Shown one piece after another: positions 37,374 to 45,482 of a DNA stretch of 54,709 nucleotides; positions within the stretch are counted from its first letter, which is position 1; each line of letters opens with the position of its first letter. This stretch comes from an uncultured Verrucomicrobiales bacterium. Its GTDB lineage: Bacteria > Verrucomicrobiota > Verrucomicrobiia > Verrucomicrobiales > Akkermansiaceae. The stretch lies in contig CALCWC010000050.1 in assembly GCA_937905985.1 (NCBI GenBank), positions 1 through 54,709 on the forward strand. Direction: 5' to 3'. Position numbers and translations under genes: made by a program. Under the pieces are notes generated by a model. The model saw nothing but the letters and a program-made list of their open reading frames with translations. It was not told the origin of the DNA and searched no databases.

Positions 37374-38255
37374 ATGCCGGAGCAACCCACAGTGCAGGAC
37401 GAGGAGCCGGATTTCTTCCAGCAGGTGCTGGAAGAGGCCCCCTCTTTCGTTTGGAAACGCTTCCTGGACGGAACGGAGCTGCGTTGCCTCATGATTGCCC
37501 CGGATGAGCACACGCCGGACGCCGCGGCCCCCGCCGTGGTGTTCTACTACGGCGGCATGTGGGCGCTGGAGTACTCCACGGAGTTCATCTCCTGGGCCGT
37601 CCACCTTTCCGACCGCGGCATCGTCTGCCTCATCCCGGAATACCGCACCCGCGCGCGCTACGACGTGAAGGCGGGCGATATCATCGGCGACGGCGTGGAC
37701 ATATGGAAGTGGGTGCACCACAACGCCGGCAACCTGGGTATCGACCGCGGACGCATCACGCTGGCCGGAACGGATGCAGGCGGCCTGATGGCGCTCAACG
37801 CCTCCATGCAGCCCTTCGTGTACAAGAAGAAGTGGTATGAGTTCGGCAAGCGCAGCGTGCCGCCGCTGCAGCCCGCCTGCGTGGCCATCTTCCGCGGCAT
37901 TGTGGATGTCACCGCCCCGGAGGCGCGCGTGCTCAACATCCCCGCAGAGGTGCCGGATTCGCAGGGCGTGAACCCCAGCTCCCTGCTGCGCGAGCAGCTG
38001 CCTGCTCTCTTCTGCGCCCACGGCATGATGGATCCCCTCCTGGATTTCGAGATGCGCCGGTGGTTCTGCGATCAATGGGAATCCCACGGCAACATTGCGG
38101 AATGCATGCTTTGCCCCAACGGAGACCACACCCTCACCCACTTTGAGGTCAACCCCACCGTCTTTGAGCAGGTCCTCCTCGCCTGGGAGGCCTTCATGGT
38201 CGACATCGGCATTTGGCCCAAATCAGAGGTCAAGATCGACGCCCTGATGGGCTGA
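37374..38255 (+). CDS. Alpha/beta-hydrolase-fold protein with Asp at the nucleophile site
   Basis: A 293-residue cytoplasmic protein of the alpha/beta-hydrolase fold, closest to the esterase/lipase (HSL-like) group by layout: an oxyanion-type segment VVFYYGGMW, CLIPEYRTRAR, then the nucleophile elbow. The elbow reads ITLAGTDAGGLMAL, where esterases have GDSAGG, so the expected Ser is Asp. A possible acid (MMDPLLDFE) and His (PNGDHTLTHF) follow in the usual order. The start at 37374 (MPEQPTVQDEEP) fits the promoter; an upstream ATG lies before the -35 box. Either it is a non-catalytic relative or it uses Asp as nucleophile. Confidence 0.75.
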   Translation: MPEQPTVQDEEPDFFQQVLEEAPSFVWKRFLDGTELRCLMIAPDEHTPDAAAPAVVFYYGGMWALEYSTEFISWAVHLSDRGIVCLIPEYRTRARYDVKAGDIIGDGVDIWKWVHHNAGNLGIDRGRITLAGTDAGGLMALNASMQPFVYKKKWYEFGKRSVPPLQPACVAIFRGIVDVTAPEARVLNIPAEVPDSQGVNPSSLLREQLPALFCAHGMMDPLLDFEMRRWFCDQWESHGNIAECMLCPNGDHTLTHFEVNPTVFEQVLLAWEAFMVDIGIWPKSEVKIDALMG

Positions 38256-38455
38256 GGATTGCCCAAACTAATTCGGCACTCCGCCAGATTTTTTGGGTGG
38301 ACGGAAAACGCGCGGAGAGGTGTATGGCGTTAGCGTATATCCACACCACCAATCGGCGGGGGGGCGTGGTTAGAGTGCGTGGGTGGTTGGGGTATTGGAG
38401 GGAACCGATGTGGTGGGTTGCGCCCGCCCGTTACCACAAACTATGAGCGCCACCT
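38256..38455. other. Intergenic space between convergent genes
   Basis: About 200 bp between two genes that end facing each other. CCACCAATCGG near 38347 and CCGATGTGGTGG near 38404 form an imperfect inverted repeat. No clear terminator with a T-run and no gene are seen. Confidence 0.4.
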
Positions 38456-40063
38456 TCATTCTCCCGGAATGAGGACAATGTCGTAGCCGAAGATATCGGT
38501 GAACATGGCGCCCTTGGAACGGAGGGCGGAGTTTTCCAGGGCGAGGTCGTGGATGTCGGGGACTCGGATTTCGAGGCGTTTTCCGTTGACGGCGGTGGAG
38601 AAGCGGCTGATGCGGTGGGAGTGTGCGCGCTCCATGGCCTCTGCGACGCGGAGGATGGCGGCGAGCTTCTGGACGCGGAGGCGGTTGTCGAGGTCGAGCT
38701 CGGAGTATCCGTGGTCGTGCGGGGTGGGGGCTCCGTGGCGGTGGTAGCGGGCCAGCAGGCCGACGATTTCGACGTCTCTGCGGGAGAGGCCGAAGATTTC
38801 CGAGTTGAGGATGATGTACTGGCTGTGGTGGTGGTGGTTCCTGGGGCTGATGTAGCTGCCGACCTCATGGAGGATGCAGGCGACCTTGAGCAGGAGGCGG
38901 TCGTGGCGGGAGAGGCCGTGAAGCTCCTTGAGCTGGTCGAAGAGTGCCATGGAAAGGCGGCGGATGTGCTGGGAGTGTGCGCGGTCCACGCGGTAGCGGT
39001 TGGCCAGCAGGGTGGAGAAGTGCGCCACTTCGTCCTCCAGTGCCAGGTCGTCCTGCTGGGAGGGCATGAGGTTGGCGAGGAAGGCGAGCTGGGCGGACGC
39101 GTTGCCCGGGCAGAGGATGCGGGCGGGTTCCAGCGCGCGGATGACGGAGAGGCAGATGACCACCGTGGGCAGCACGGCGGGCATGGCGGCAAAATCCTCG
39201 CGGTAGCGCTCCATGCGCTGGCTGGCGGGGGTTCCCGCAATTTCGTCTGCCAGGCGGCTCAGGGATTCCTCCGTCACGTTGCCGTCTGCCAGCGGGGAAT
39301 GCAGGCGGTGGAAGTCCGGCCCGAAGATGACGAGCGCGTCCGGCGCCTCCTGGAGCACGGGCTCGATATCGTAGAGGATCTGCTCCAGGTTGCCGCGGAT
39401 GTGCTCTCGGATACGGGAGCATTCGTCGGCGGTGTCGCTGTCCTGGCGCGCAATGGAAATGCCGGTGCGGTGGGCGCCCACGCGGTAGCTGGCGTAGTAG
39501 CTGATGCGGCCCTTGTCGAACAGCAGCAGACGCGTGTTGCCGGGGCCCACGTGGAGTACCAGCACGCGCTGCCCCTGCAGCTCCGATTCCTGCTCCAGCA
39601 CCTCCTGCATGCTCAGGTAGAGCAGGCGGGTCATCTCACCGTCGTCCATCACCTCCAGCGCCAGCCCGCAGCTGATTTGCAGGCGGTTCACCAGGGTGTC
39701 CATGTTGTGCACGTCCAGCAGGATGTTGGTGGCCAGCAGGCGCACCTGCATTTCGCCCGCCTTGCGGTATTCCTCCAGCAGGGTGGTGTATCCCTGGGCA
39801 ATCTGCACGCAGCGGTCCATGGTCTCGCGGGTGACGGTGCCGCCGTTGAAGACGTCCTGCGCGAGGTTGACGGGCTGGGAGAGTACATCCACCACGCGGT
39901 TGCCCTGGGGGGTGGTTTCCGCCACCATCATGGAGACGGCGCTGGCACCCAGGAAAATGACGGCCTGAAAGCGCGGCGCCGCCGGTGTGGCGGAGCGGCG
40001 CTTGCGGGTGTGGTGATCCTGCGGTTTGCGCGGCATGGCGGTGCGGCGGGCGCTACCCCGCAT
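38456..40063 (-). CDS. Ppx/GppA-like protein with HD domain
   Basis: A 535-residue protein with the Ppx/GppA layout: actin-like domain halves followed by an HD-type domain. Ppx/GppA enzymes degrade polyphosphate or pppGpp. The nucleotide-binding motifs are changed: the first phosphate loop reads FLGASAVSMMVAE instead of an IDxGSNS pattern, and the second reads HVGPGNTRLLLFD in place of DIGGGSTE, losing the catalytic Glu. The HD region is well kept (HSQHIRRLSMALFDQL, ACILHEVGSYI, HHHHSQYIILNS, ARYHRHGAP). The start ATG overlaps the ssb stop as TGATG; a second ATG lies 9 codons in. Function may be regulatory, or the HD part may be the active one. Confidence 0.75.
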   Translation of the reverse strand: MRGSARRTAMPRKPQDHHTRKRRSATPAAPRFQAVIFLGASAVSMMVAETTPQGNRVVDVLSQPVNLAQDVFNGGTVTRETMDRCVQIAQGYTTLLEEYRKAGEMQVRLLATNILLDVHNMDTLVNRLQISCGLALEVMDDGEMTRLLYLSMQEVLEQESELQGQRVLVLHVGPGNTRLLLFDKGRISYYASYRVGAHRTGISIARQDSDTADECSRIREHIRGNLEQILYDIEPVLQEAPDALVIFGPDFHRLHSPLADGNVTEESLSRLADEIAGTPASQRMERYREDFAAMPAVLPTVVICLSVIRALEPARILCPGNASAQLAFLANLMPSQQDDLALEDEVAHFSTLLANRYRVDRAHSQHIRRLSMALFDQLKELHGLSRHDRLLLKVACILHEVGSYISPRNHHHHSQYIILNSEIFGLSRRDVEIVGLLARYHRHGAPTPHDHGYSELDLDNRLRVQKLAAILRVAEAMERAHSHRISRFSTAVNGKRLEIRVPDIHDLALENSALRSKGAMFTDIFGYDIVLIPGE

Positions 40064-40647
40064 CAGAACGGAATGTCGTCGTCAGCCTCGTTGGGCAGGG
40101 GGGCGGGAGCCTGCGGCTGCGGGGCAGGGGCCTGCTGCGGCGCGGGAGCCTGCTGCTGGTAGCCGCCCTGCTGGGGATACCCCCCTTGGCGTTGCTGGTA
40201 GCCGCCCTGGCGCTGCTGGTAGCCGCCGCCGTAGTTGTTGCTGCGCTGCTGGTAGCCGCCCTGCTGGTAACCACCGCCCTGGGGAGCGCCCTGGCCGTTG
40301 TTCTCGCGGCGCTGCAGCAGCTGGATGTTGTCTGCCACCACGCGGATGCGGCTGCGGCGCTGCCCGGTCTGCTTGTCTTCCCAAGTGTCCATCTGCAGGC
40401 GGCCCTCCACGAACACGGGATTCCCCTTCGCCAGGTACTGGGCGGCTATTTCTGCCGAGCGGTTCCAGCAGGAGACGTCGATAAACACGGTTTCCTCGCG
40501 GCGCTCGCCCTCGTTGCCGTTGCGGCTGCCCACAAGGCGGCTCACCGCCAGGCGGAGTTCAGTCAGCGGCGTGCCATTGGGCAGGTCGCGCACTTCGGGG
40601 TCGGCTGTCAGGTTGCCGATAAGCATTACTTTGTTCAGGTAGGCCAT
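40063..40647 (-). CDS. ssb: Single-stranded DNA-binding protein SSB
   Basis: It coats single-stranded DNA in replication and repair and recruits partner proteins through its tail. The OB-fold is clear: MAYLNKVMLIGNLTADPEVR, RLAVSR, TVFIDVSCWNRSAEIAAQYL, GNPVFVEGRLQMDTWED. A long linker of GGYQQ-type repeats (Gln, Gly, Tyr, Asn, Pro) follows, and the C-terminus is the canonical acidic tip DDDIPF. At 194 residues it is in the normal range. The start at 40647 matches the family; the extra N-terminal codons upstream are not SSB sequence. It is coupled to the Ppx/GppA-like gene by a TGATG overlap. Confidence 0.96.
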   Translation of the reverse strand: MAYLNKVMLIGNLTADPEVRDLPNGTPLTELRLAVSRLVGSRNGNEGERREETVFIDVSCWNRSAEIAAQYLAKGNPVFVEGRLQMDTWEDKQTGQRRSRIRVVADNIQLLQRRENNGQGAPQGGGYQQGGYQQRSNNYGGGYQQRQGGYQQRQGGYPQQGGYQQQAPAPQQAPAPQPQAPAPLPNEADDDIPF

Positions 40648-40830
40648 AGTCTTGGGAATGTCTGATGGTGAATAAATAATCTGTTGCTCAAGCGCATGCG
40701 GCGGAGCCGTGGGACTTCCGCCTGCCGCGCATGGGCCATCATACCCTTGGCTCAACTCCTTGGCAAGAAAAAAGCACGCCTTTTTCCCGCTCGCGAGGTC
40801 AAATTTTTAACCGCTGACGAGATTATAGGC

Positions 40831-40859
40831 TTGCCAGGAGGGCGGAACGGGGGTATCAT
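40831..40859 (+). promoter_or_regulatory. rpoZ promoter
   Basis: -35 TTGCCA (40831-40836), 17-bp spacer, -10 TATCAT (40854-40859). The leader to the ATG at 40896 is about 30 nt. Confidence 0.65.
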
Positions 40860-40895
40860 ACCACACCGCGCGTGCGGACGCACCGCATTATCCCC

Positions 40896-41225
40896 ATGAA
40901 AGTCAAACTCATCGAAAAGGCTGCAGAAATCGTCGGCGACAACCAGCTCCTGGTCAACATCGTCTCCAAGCGTGTGCACCAGCTCAACCACGGGTCCGAC
41001 CCGTATGTGCCCACCACGCCGGAAATGCAGAGCGGCGACATCGCGCTGCTGGAAATCATCGAGGGCAAAATCACGTGGCACGAGATGACGCCGGAGGAGA
41101 TAGCCGCCAGCCGTGCAGAGCAGGATGCCGAGAAGGATCCGTTCAAGGTCCTGGCAGAGGAGGCTTCCCGCGCACCGCAGGGTGCGGACGAGATGACGGT
41201 GACCGTGACGCCGAACTTCGACTAA
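40896..41225 (+). CDS. rpoZ: RNA polymerase omega subunit
   Basis: A small RNA polymerase subunit that helps assemble beta-prime and, in many bacteria, forms part of a ppGpp-binding site. Recognised from LLVNIVSKRVHQLNHGSDPY and GDIALLEIIEGKI, the omega-like helix pair. At 109 residues it is slightly longer than E. coli omega because of a charged C-terminal tail. The ATG at 40896 (MKVKLIEKAAEIV) is favoured over an in-frame ATG 8 codons upstream. A strong terminator follows 19 bp after the stop. Confidence 0.85.
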   Translation: MKVKLIEKAAEIVGDNQLLVNIVSKRVHQLNHGSDPYVPTTPEMQSGDIALLEIIEGKITWHEMTPEEIAASRAEQDAEKDPFKVLAEEASRAPQGADEMTVTVTPNFD

Positions 41226-41244
41226 CCGCGCACCATCCCTTTCC

Positions 41245-41286
41245 GCGGCCCGATTCCTGCACCATCACGGAGTCGGGCCGCTTTTT
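41245..41286 (+). terminator. Intrinsic terminator after rpoZ
   Basis: GCGGCCCGATTC (41245-41256) pairs with GAGTCGGGCCGC (41270-41281) with one mismatch, followed by TTTTT (41282-41286). Confidence 0.85.
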
Positions 41287-41319
41287 CCCCAAACCCGACA
41301 CCCCCTGGAAAGCAACACC

Positions 41320-41805
41320 ATGGCCAAGAAACCCGCACCGTCCGGCAACCTGATTGCCAGCAATAAGAAAGCCGGCCGCGACTATGAAATCCTGGGCCGC
41401 TTCGAATGCGGCATCGAGCTGCGCGGCACGGAGGTGAAATCCATCCGCGCCGGCAAGGTGAACGTGGCGGATTCCTTTGCGCGCGTGGAGAAGGGGCAGC
41501 TGTTCCTGTACGGGTGCGATGTGCAGCCGTGGGAAACGGCGGGTGTGTGGTTCCAGCATGAGGCCAAGCGCCCCCGCCGCCTGCTCATGCACAAGAAGGA
41601 AATCCTGAAACTGGAAATCCAGCAGGCGCAAAAGGGCTTTGCGCTTCCCTTGCTGCGCCTCTACTGGAAGAACGGCAAGGTGAAGGCGGAGATTGGAACC
41701 GGGCGCGGCAAGACCCACCGCGACCAGCGCTACGACCTCAAGGCCCGCGTGGAGATGAAGGAGGCGCGCCGCGAGGTGGTGCGCTTCAACAAGGGTATAC
41801 GTTGA
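41320..41805 (+). CDS. smpB: SsrA-binding protein SmpB
   Basis: It binds tmRNA and brings it to stalled ribosomes for trans-translation. The family signatures are strong: NKKAGRDYEILGRFECGIEL, RGTEVKSIRAGKVNVADSFA, HEAKRPRRLLMHKKEI, LPLLRLYWKNGKVKAEIG, GRGKTHRDQR and the basic C-terminal tail. At 161 residues it has normal length. It lies 7 bp before mnmA, with which it is presumably co-transcribed. No tmRNA gene was found in the window. Confidence 0.97.
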   Translation: MAKKPAPSGNLIASNKKAGRDYEILGRFECGIELRGTEVKSIRAGKVNVADSFARVEKGQLFLYGCDVQPWETAGVWFQHEAKRPRRLLMHKKEILKLEIQQAQKGFALPLLRLYWKNGKVKAEIGTGRGKTHRDQRYDLKARVEMKEARREVVRFNKGIR

Positions 41806-41812
41806 TTGGGTT

Positions 41813-42892
41813 ATGGCGCGCATCCTGGTGGCATTGAGCGGCGGGGTGGACAGCGCGGCGGCGGCCGCCCTGCTCACGGAGCAGGGGCATGAGGTGGTGG
41901 CCGCCTACATGAAGAACTGGGTGAACGATGAGAACATCCCCGGCGAGTGCCCGTGGGAGCGCGACATTGAGGACGCGCTGGCGGTGTGCCGCCAGCTGGG
42001 CATCGAGTTCCGCGTGGTGGATTTGATTGAGCAGTACCGCGCCCGCGTGGTGGATTACCTGATAGAGGGCTACCGCAGCGGCTCCACCCCCAACCCGGAT
42101 GTGCTTTGCAACCGCGAGATGAAGTTCGGCGTGCTTCTGGACTACGCCTTGCAGCAGGGTTTCACCGGCGGTGTGGCCACCGGCCACTACGCCCGCAGGC
42201 TGGATGTGGAGGGTGATGGCGCCTACGTGCTGCGCGGCGCGGATGGCAACAAGGACCAGTCCTATTTCCTGGCGCTCATGCGCCCGGAGCAGGTGCAGCA
42301 CGCCGTCTTCCCCGTGGGTGAGCTCACCAAGCCCCACGTTCGCGAGATCGCGCGCCGCTTCGGCCTGCCTGTGGCGGACAAGAAGGATTCACAGGGCATC
42401 TGCTTCATCGGCAAGGTGAAGATGAGCGATTTCCTGCGCCACTACCTCCCGGACAACCCCGGCGAGATTGTGGACACCGATGGCCGCGTGCTCGGCCGGC
42501 ACAACGGGCTGCACCTCTTCACCATGGGGCAGCGGCACGGCCACGGCGTGGCCTCCCCGCGAGAGGGCGTGGCCTATGTGGTGGTGGGCAAGGATTTGCA
42601 GAACAACCGCCTCATCGTGGGATACGAGGGGCAGGAGACCCCCGGCCTGTACGCGCGCCGTGCCGTGGTGGGCGGCATCACCAACCTGCGGCATCCCCTG
42701 CCGGGGCGCGTGTATGCCCAGCCGCGCTACCGCGCCCCCGCCGTGCCCGCCGCCTGCACCCATCTCTCCGCCGACACGGTGGAGCTGGTGTTCGACGAGC
42801 CGGTGCGCGCGCTGGCCCTCGGCCAGGTCTGCGCCTTCTACGCCCCGCAGCAACAACTCCTCGGCGGCGGTTTCTTCAGGCGGATTGGATGA
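41813..42892 (+). CDS. mnmA: tRNA 2-thiouridylase MnmA
   Basis: It activates and thiolates uridine 34 of tRNAs for Lys, Glu and Gln. The PP-loop ATP site is ALSGGVDSAAAAALL (residues 7-21). The two catalytic cysteines are in PNPDVLCNREMKFG and DSQGICFIG. GHYAR, DQSYFLALM, FTMGQRHG and the C-terminal beta-barrel (VGGITNL onward) complete the family. Length 359 is normal. It converges on the RhuM gene with only 12 bp between the stop codons, and no terminator is evident in that gap. Confidence 0.97.
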   Translation: MARILVALSGGVDSAAAAALLTEQGHEVVAAYMKNWVNDENIPGECPWERDIEDALAVCRQLGIEFRVVDLIEQYRARVVDYLIEGYRSGSTPNPDVLCNREMKFGVLLDYALQQGFTGGVATGHYARRLDVEGDGAYVLRGADGNKDQSYFLALMRPEQVQHAVFPVGELTKPHVREIARRFGLPVADKKDSQGICFIGKVKMSDFLRHYLPDNPGEIVDTDGRVLGRHNGLHLFTMGQRHGHGVASPREGVAYVVVGKDLQNNRLIVGYEGQETPGLYARRAVVGGITNLRHPLPGRVYAQPRYRAPAVPAACTHLSADTVELVFDEPVRALALGQVCAFYAPQQQLLGGGFFRRIG

Positions 42893-42904
42893 TGGGTGAA
42901 TATC

Positions 42905-43954
42905 TCAGGGGTGCTTGCCCTTCTTATTTTCAATAGCCCTGAGCTGCTGTTCCAATTCCCGTGCGTTCGCCTGTTCCGCGCGTTCTACATCGGCCAATTG
43001 GCGTCGGATGGTGAATGCCTGGTACTGCTCCTTGGCAAAATCCTTGGCTTCCTGTGCGGTATGCGTGTCCAGATGGTGCAGCACCGGGCGCCCCATGACA
43101 GTGAGCAGCCCGTCCACAGCCTGTTCCCAATCCCGCATAAACACCTGCCGCCGCTGCTTGGCCTGGTCTTCCACAAAATCAAGCATCATTGAGGTGACGC
43201 GGTTGAAGGTTTCGATTTCTTCGCCCCTGAGATAGTTCTTGGCTACAGCGACGTCTGCGGCGGAAACGCGCTCGCGTTGCCATGAAGTGAGTCCCATGTT
43301 GGGTTCATTGGCATTCGCACGCAGCATGATGAGCTCTGCCGCCGTATGCCCGTGCACGGCATAGTGCAATTTGTTCTGGATGGCGCTGTAGAACCGGTTT
43401 GTTTCCCTGTTGTTCGGCGTGTAATCTGCGGCAGTGGCCAATATGTCTCGGATACGCAGGTACATGCGGCGCTCGCTGGCGCGGATGTCGCGTATCTGCT
43501 CCAGAAGTTCATCGAAATAATCCGGCAGCGCCGACGCTCCCTTGACGGGTGGATTCTTGAGGCGTTCCGCATCCAGCACGAAGCCCTTTCTCATGAACTC
43601 GCTGAGTTGTTGGGTGGCCCATATGCGGAACTGTGTGCCCCTCACGCTGTTCACGCGGTAGCCAACGGAGATAATCATGTCAAGGTTGTAGAATTTGACC
43701 TTGCGCTGCACTTGACGGGTGCCTTCCTGGCGAACTGTCAAGTTTTCCTTGACGGTTCCTATCTCTTGAAGCTCAGATGATTGAAGAATATTGTCGATGT
43801 GGAGACTAATGTTCTGTTTAGTTGTCTGGAAGAGCTCTGCCATCATTTGCTGAGACATCCAAATGGTGTCGCCCTCAATGCGGATTTCCATTTTCACCTT
43901 ACCGTCCGGCGAGGTGTAGAAAAGCAGTTCCTGACCCGGTTCTTGTTTTGTCAT
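42905..43954 (-). CDS. RhuM-family accessory protein
   Basis: A 349-residue protein of the RhuM family, first noted in a Salmonella pathogenicity island and widespread next to mobile or defence genes; its biochemical role is not settled. Typical segments are TIWMSQQMMAELFQTTKQNI with SLHIDNIL, VKFYNLDMIISVGYRVNS and RGTQFRIWATQQL (a Bro-like/KilA-N-like DNA-binding region), and NRFYSAIQNKLHYAVHGHTA with AELIMLRANA. The C-terminus is a charged coiled-coil-like helix. Its start overlaps the stop of the CCA enzyme gene as ATGA, an unusually intimate link to a housekeeping gene. It is less GC-rich than its flanks, which suggests acquisition. Confidence 0.88.
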   Translation of the reverse strand: MTKQEPGQELLFYTSPDGKVKMEIRIEGDTIWMSQQMMAELFQTTKQNISLHIDNILQSSELQEIGTVKENLTVRQEGTRQVQRKVKFYNLDMIISVGYRVNSVRGTQFRIWATQQLSEFMRKGFVLDAERLKNPPVKGASALPDYFDELLEQIRDIRASERRMYLRIRDILATAADYTPNNRETNRFYSAIQNKLHYAVHGHTAAELIMLRANANEPNMGLTSWQRERVSAADVAVAKNYLRGEEIETFNRVTSMMLDFVEDQAKQRRQVFMRDWEQAVDGLLTVMGRPVLHHLDTHTAQEAKDFAKEQYQAFTIRRQLADVERAEQANARELEQQLRAIENKKGKHP

Positions 43955-45303
43955 GGGTTGGTGTTGGGCGGTAAGGTGGCGATGATTTCCCCGGCGCGGG
44001 CGAGCATGGGTTCTCGCTGTGCGGGGAGGGTTTCCTCCTGCAATTCCAGCAGGAGCTGCTCCAGTACCCGGCGCATGGCGGGGCCGGGCTTCATGCCCAG
44101 GGCCATGAGATCGGCGCCGTTGACGGGCAAATCCTTCACGGTGAAGGCGGGGATGGCATCCAGCACGTCCTCAAAGAGCAGGAGCGCCGCACGGATGCCC
44201 GCGGTGTTCTTTTCCTTGGCAAAATCGGAGTGCGCGGCCAGGTCCGCCCGGTGTACATCGAAAAGCAGGCGCACGTTATCCTCGCCGATGCGGCCGATGA
44301 GGCGGCGCATGCCGGCGGGTGTGGTGGGCCACGCTGCATCATGCTCCCGCACCAGCACCACGGCGCGGTCCAGCGTGGCGTTGTCGCTCTTGAGGCGCAG
44401 CAGGATATCCTTGGCCATCTGCGCGCTCAGTTCCGGGTGCCCGTAGAAGTGCGCGCGGCCGTCGTCCCCCATGCTGAAGCGGGCGGGCTTGCCCAGGTCG
44501 TGCAGCAGCATCACCAGCCGCAGCAGTTCATCCGCGGGGGCGGCGGCCACGGCATAGGCGGTGTGGGTCCACACGTCATGGCAGTGGTAGGGGGTCTTCT
44601 GGGGGAAGCCGATGGCGGGCTGAATCTCTGGAACGATGGTGGCAAAGACCTCCGGGAAGCCAAGCAGCATGCTCAGCGCGCCCTCTCCCACCAGAATGCC
44701 CTTTAGCTCGCTGAAGATGCGCTCCGCACTCACGTTGGTCAGCAGGTGGCGGTTGCGGCGGATGGAGTGCGCGGTCTCCGTTTCTATGTTGAAATCATAT
44801 CGAGCGGCGAAACGAAGCGCGCGCAGGATGCGCAAACCGTCCTCGTGGAAACGCTCGTCGGGCTCGCCCACGCAGCGGATGGCGCGCGCCGCAAGGTCCT
44901 CGCGCCCGCCGAAGGCGTCCACCAGCCCGCGCCGCGGGTTGTAGGCCATGGCGTTGATGGTGAAATCACGGCGGGCCAAGTCCTCCTCCACGCGGGAGAC
45001 AAAGTTGACGGAATCGGGGTGGCGGTTGTCGGTGTACGCGCCGTCGATGCGGAAGGTGGTGACCTCCACGGGCTGGTGGTTCACCATCACGGTGACGGTG
45101 CCGTGCTTCAGCCCGGTTTTGATGACGTGGAACTTGCGGAACACGCGCAGCACCTCCTCCGGCAGCGCGTTGGTACACACATCCCAGTCCTTGGGCGTGC
45201 GCTCCATCAGGCTGTCGCGCACGCAGCCCCCCACCACGTAGGCCTCGAAGCCGTGGTACTCCAGATGTTCCAGAACGGTTGCTGCATGTGTGGGAATTTG
45301 CAT
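43951..45303 (-). CDS. cca: CCA-adding enzyme / poly(A) polymerase family
   Basis: A class II nucleotidyltransferase with HD domain, adding or repairing the tRNA 3' CCA end (a poly(A) polymerase role cannot be excluded by eye). Motifs are the nucleotide site VVGGCVRDSLMERTPKDWDV (catalytic Asp residues in KDWD), RRDFTINAMAYN, FHEDGLRILRALRFAARYDF, and an HD-domain motif LLHDLGKPARFS. Length 450. The start at 45303 (MQIPTHAATVLEHL) lies 10 bp from a good -10 box. It overlaps RhuM by 4 bp (ATGA). Confidence 0.92.
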   Translation of the reverse strand: MQIPTHAATVLEHLEYHGFEAYVVGGCVRDSLMERTPKDWDVCTNALPEEVLRVFRKFHVIKTGLKHGTVTVMVNHQPVEVTTFRIDGAYTDNRHPDSVNFVSRVEEDLARRDFTINAMAYNPRRGLVDAFGGREDLAARAIRCVGEPDERFHEDGLRILRALRFAARYDFNIETETAHSIRRNRHLLTNVSAERIFSELKGILVGEGALSMLLGFPEVFATIVPEIQPAIGFPQKTPYHCHDVWTHTAYAVAAAPADELLRLVMLLHDLGKPARFSMGDDGRAHFYGHPELSAQMAKDILLRLKSDNATLDRAVVLVREHDAAWPTTPAGMRRLIGRIGEDNVRLLFDVHRADLAAHSDFAKEKNTAGIRAALLLFEDVLDAIPAFTVKDLPVNGADLMALGMKPGPAMRRVLEQLLLELQEETLPAQREPMLARAGEIIATLPPNTNP

Positions 45304-45313
45304 GACGCAGGGT

Positions 45314-45343
45314 ATTGTACTCTATACCCCATTCAGTGTGCAA
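45314..45343 (-). promoter_or_regulatory. cca-rhuM promoter, near-leaderless
   Basis: Minus strand: -35 TTGCAC (45338-45343), 18-bp spacer, -10 TACAAT (45314-45319), then 10 bp to the ATG at 45303. Confidence 0.55.
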
Positions 45344-45482
45344 GCGGGAAAATTCTGCCTTTCTTAAGCATTGGCATTGCGTTCATTGTAAAACAACGCA
45401 TTTTTTTATCGTGCATTTGGCCTTCTTATGGCTTAATAGGGTATAGGAGCCGATGTATTAAAACGAAACAAAAACGATAGAT

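Noticed and set aside
38324..38446. A 40-codon ORF starting MALAYIHTT
   Set aside because: No ribosome-binding site, signal sequence or family similarity, and a low-complexity Trp/Arg/Gly-rich product. It is probably non-coding.
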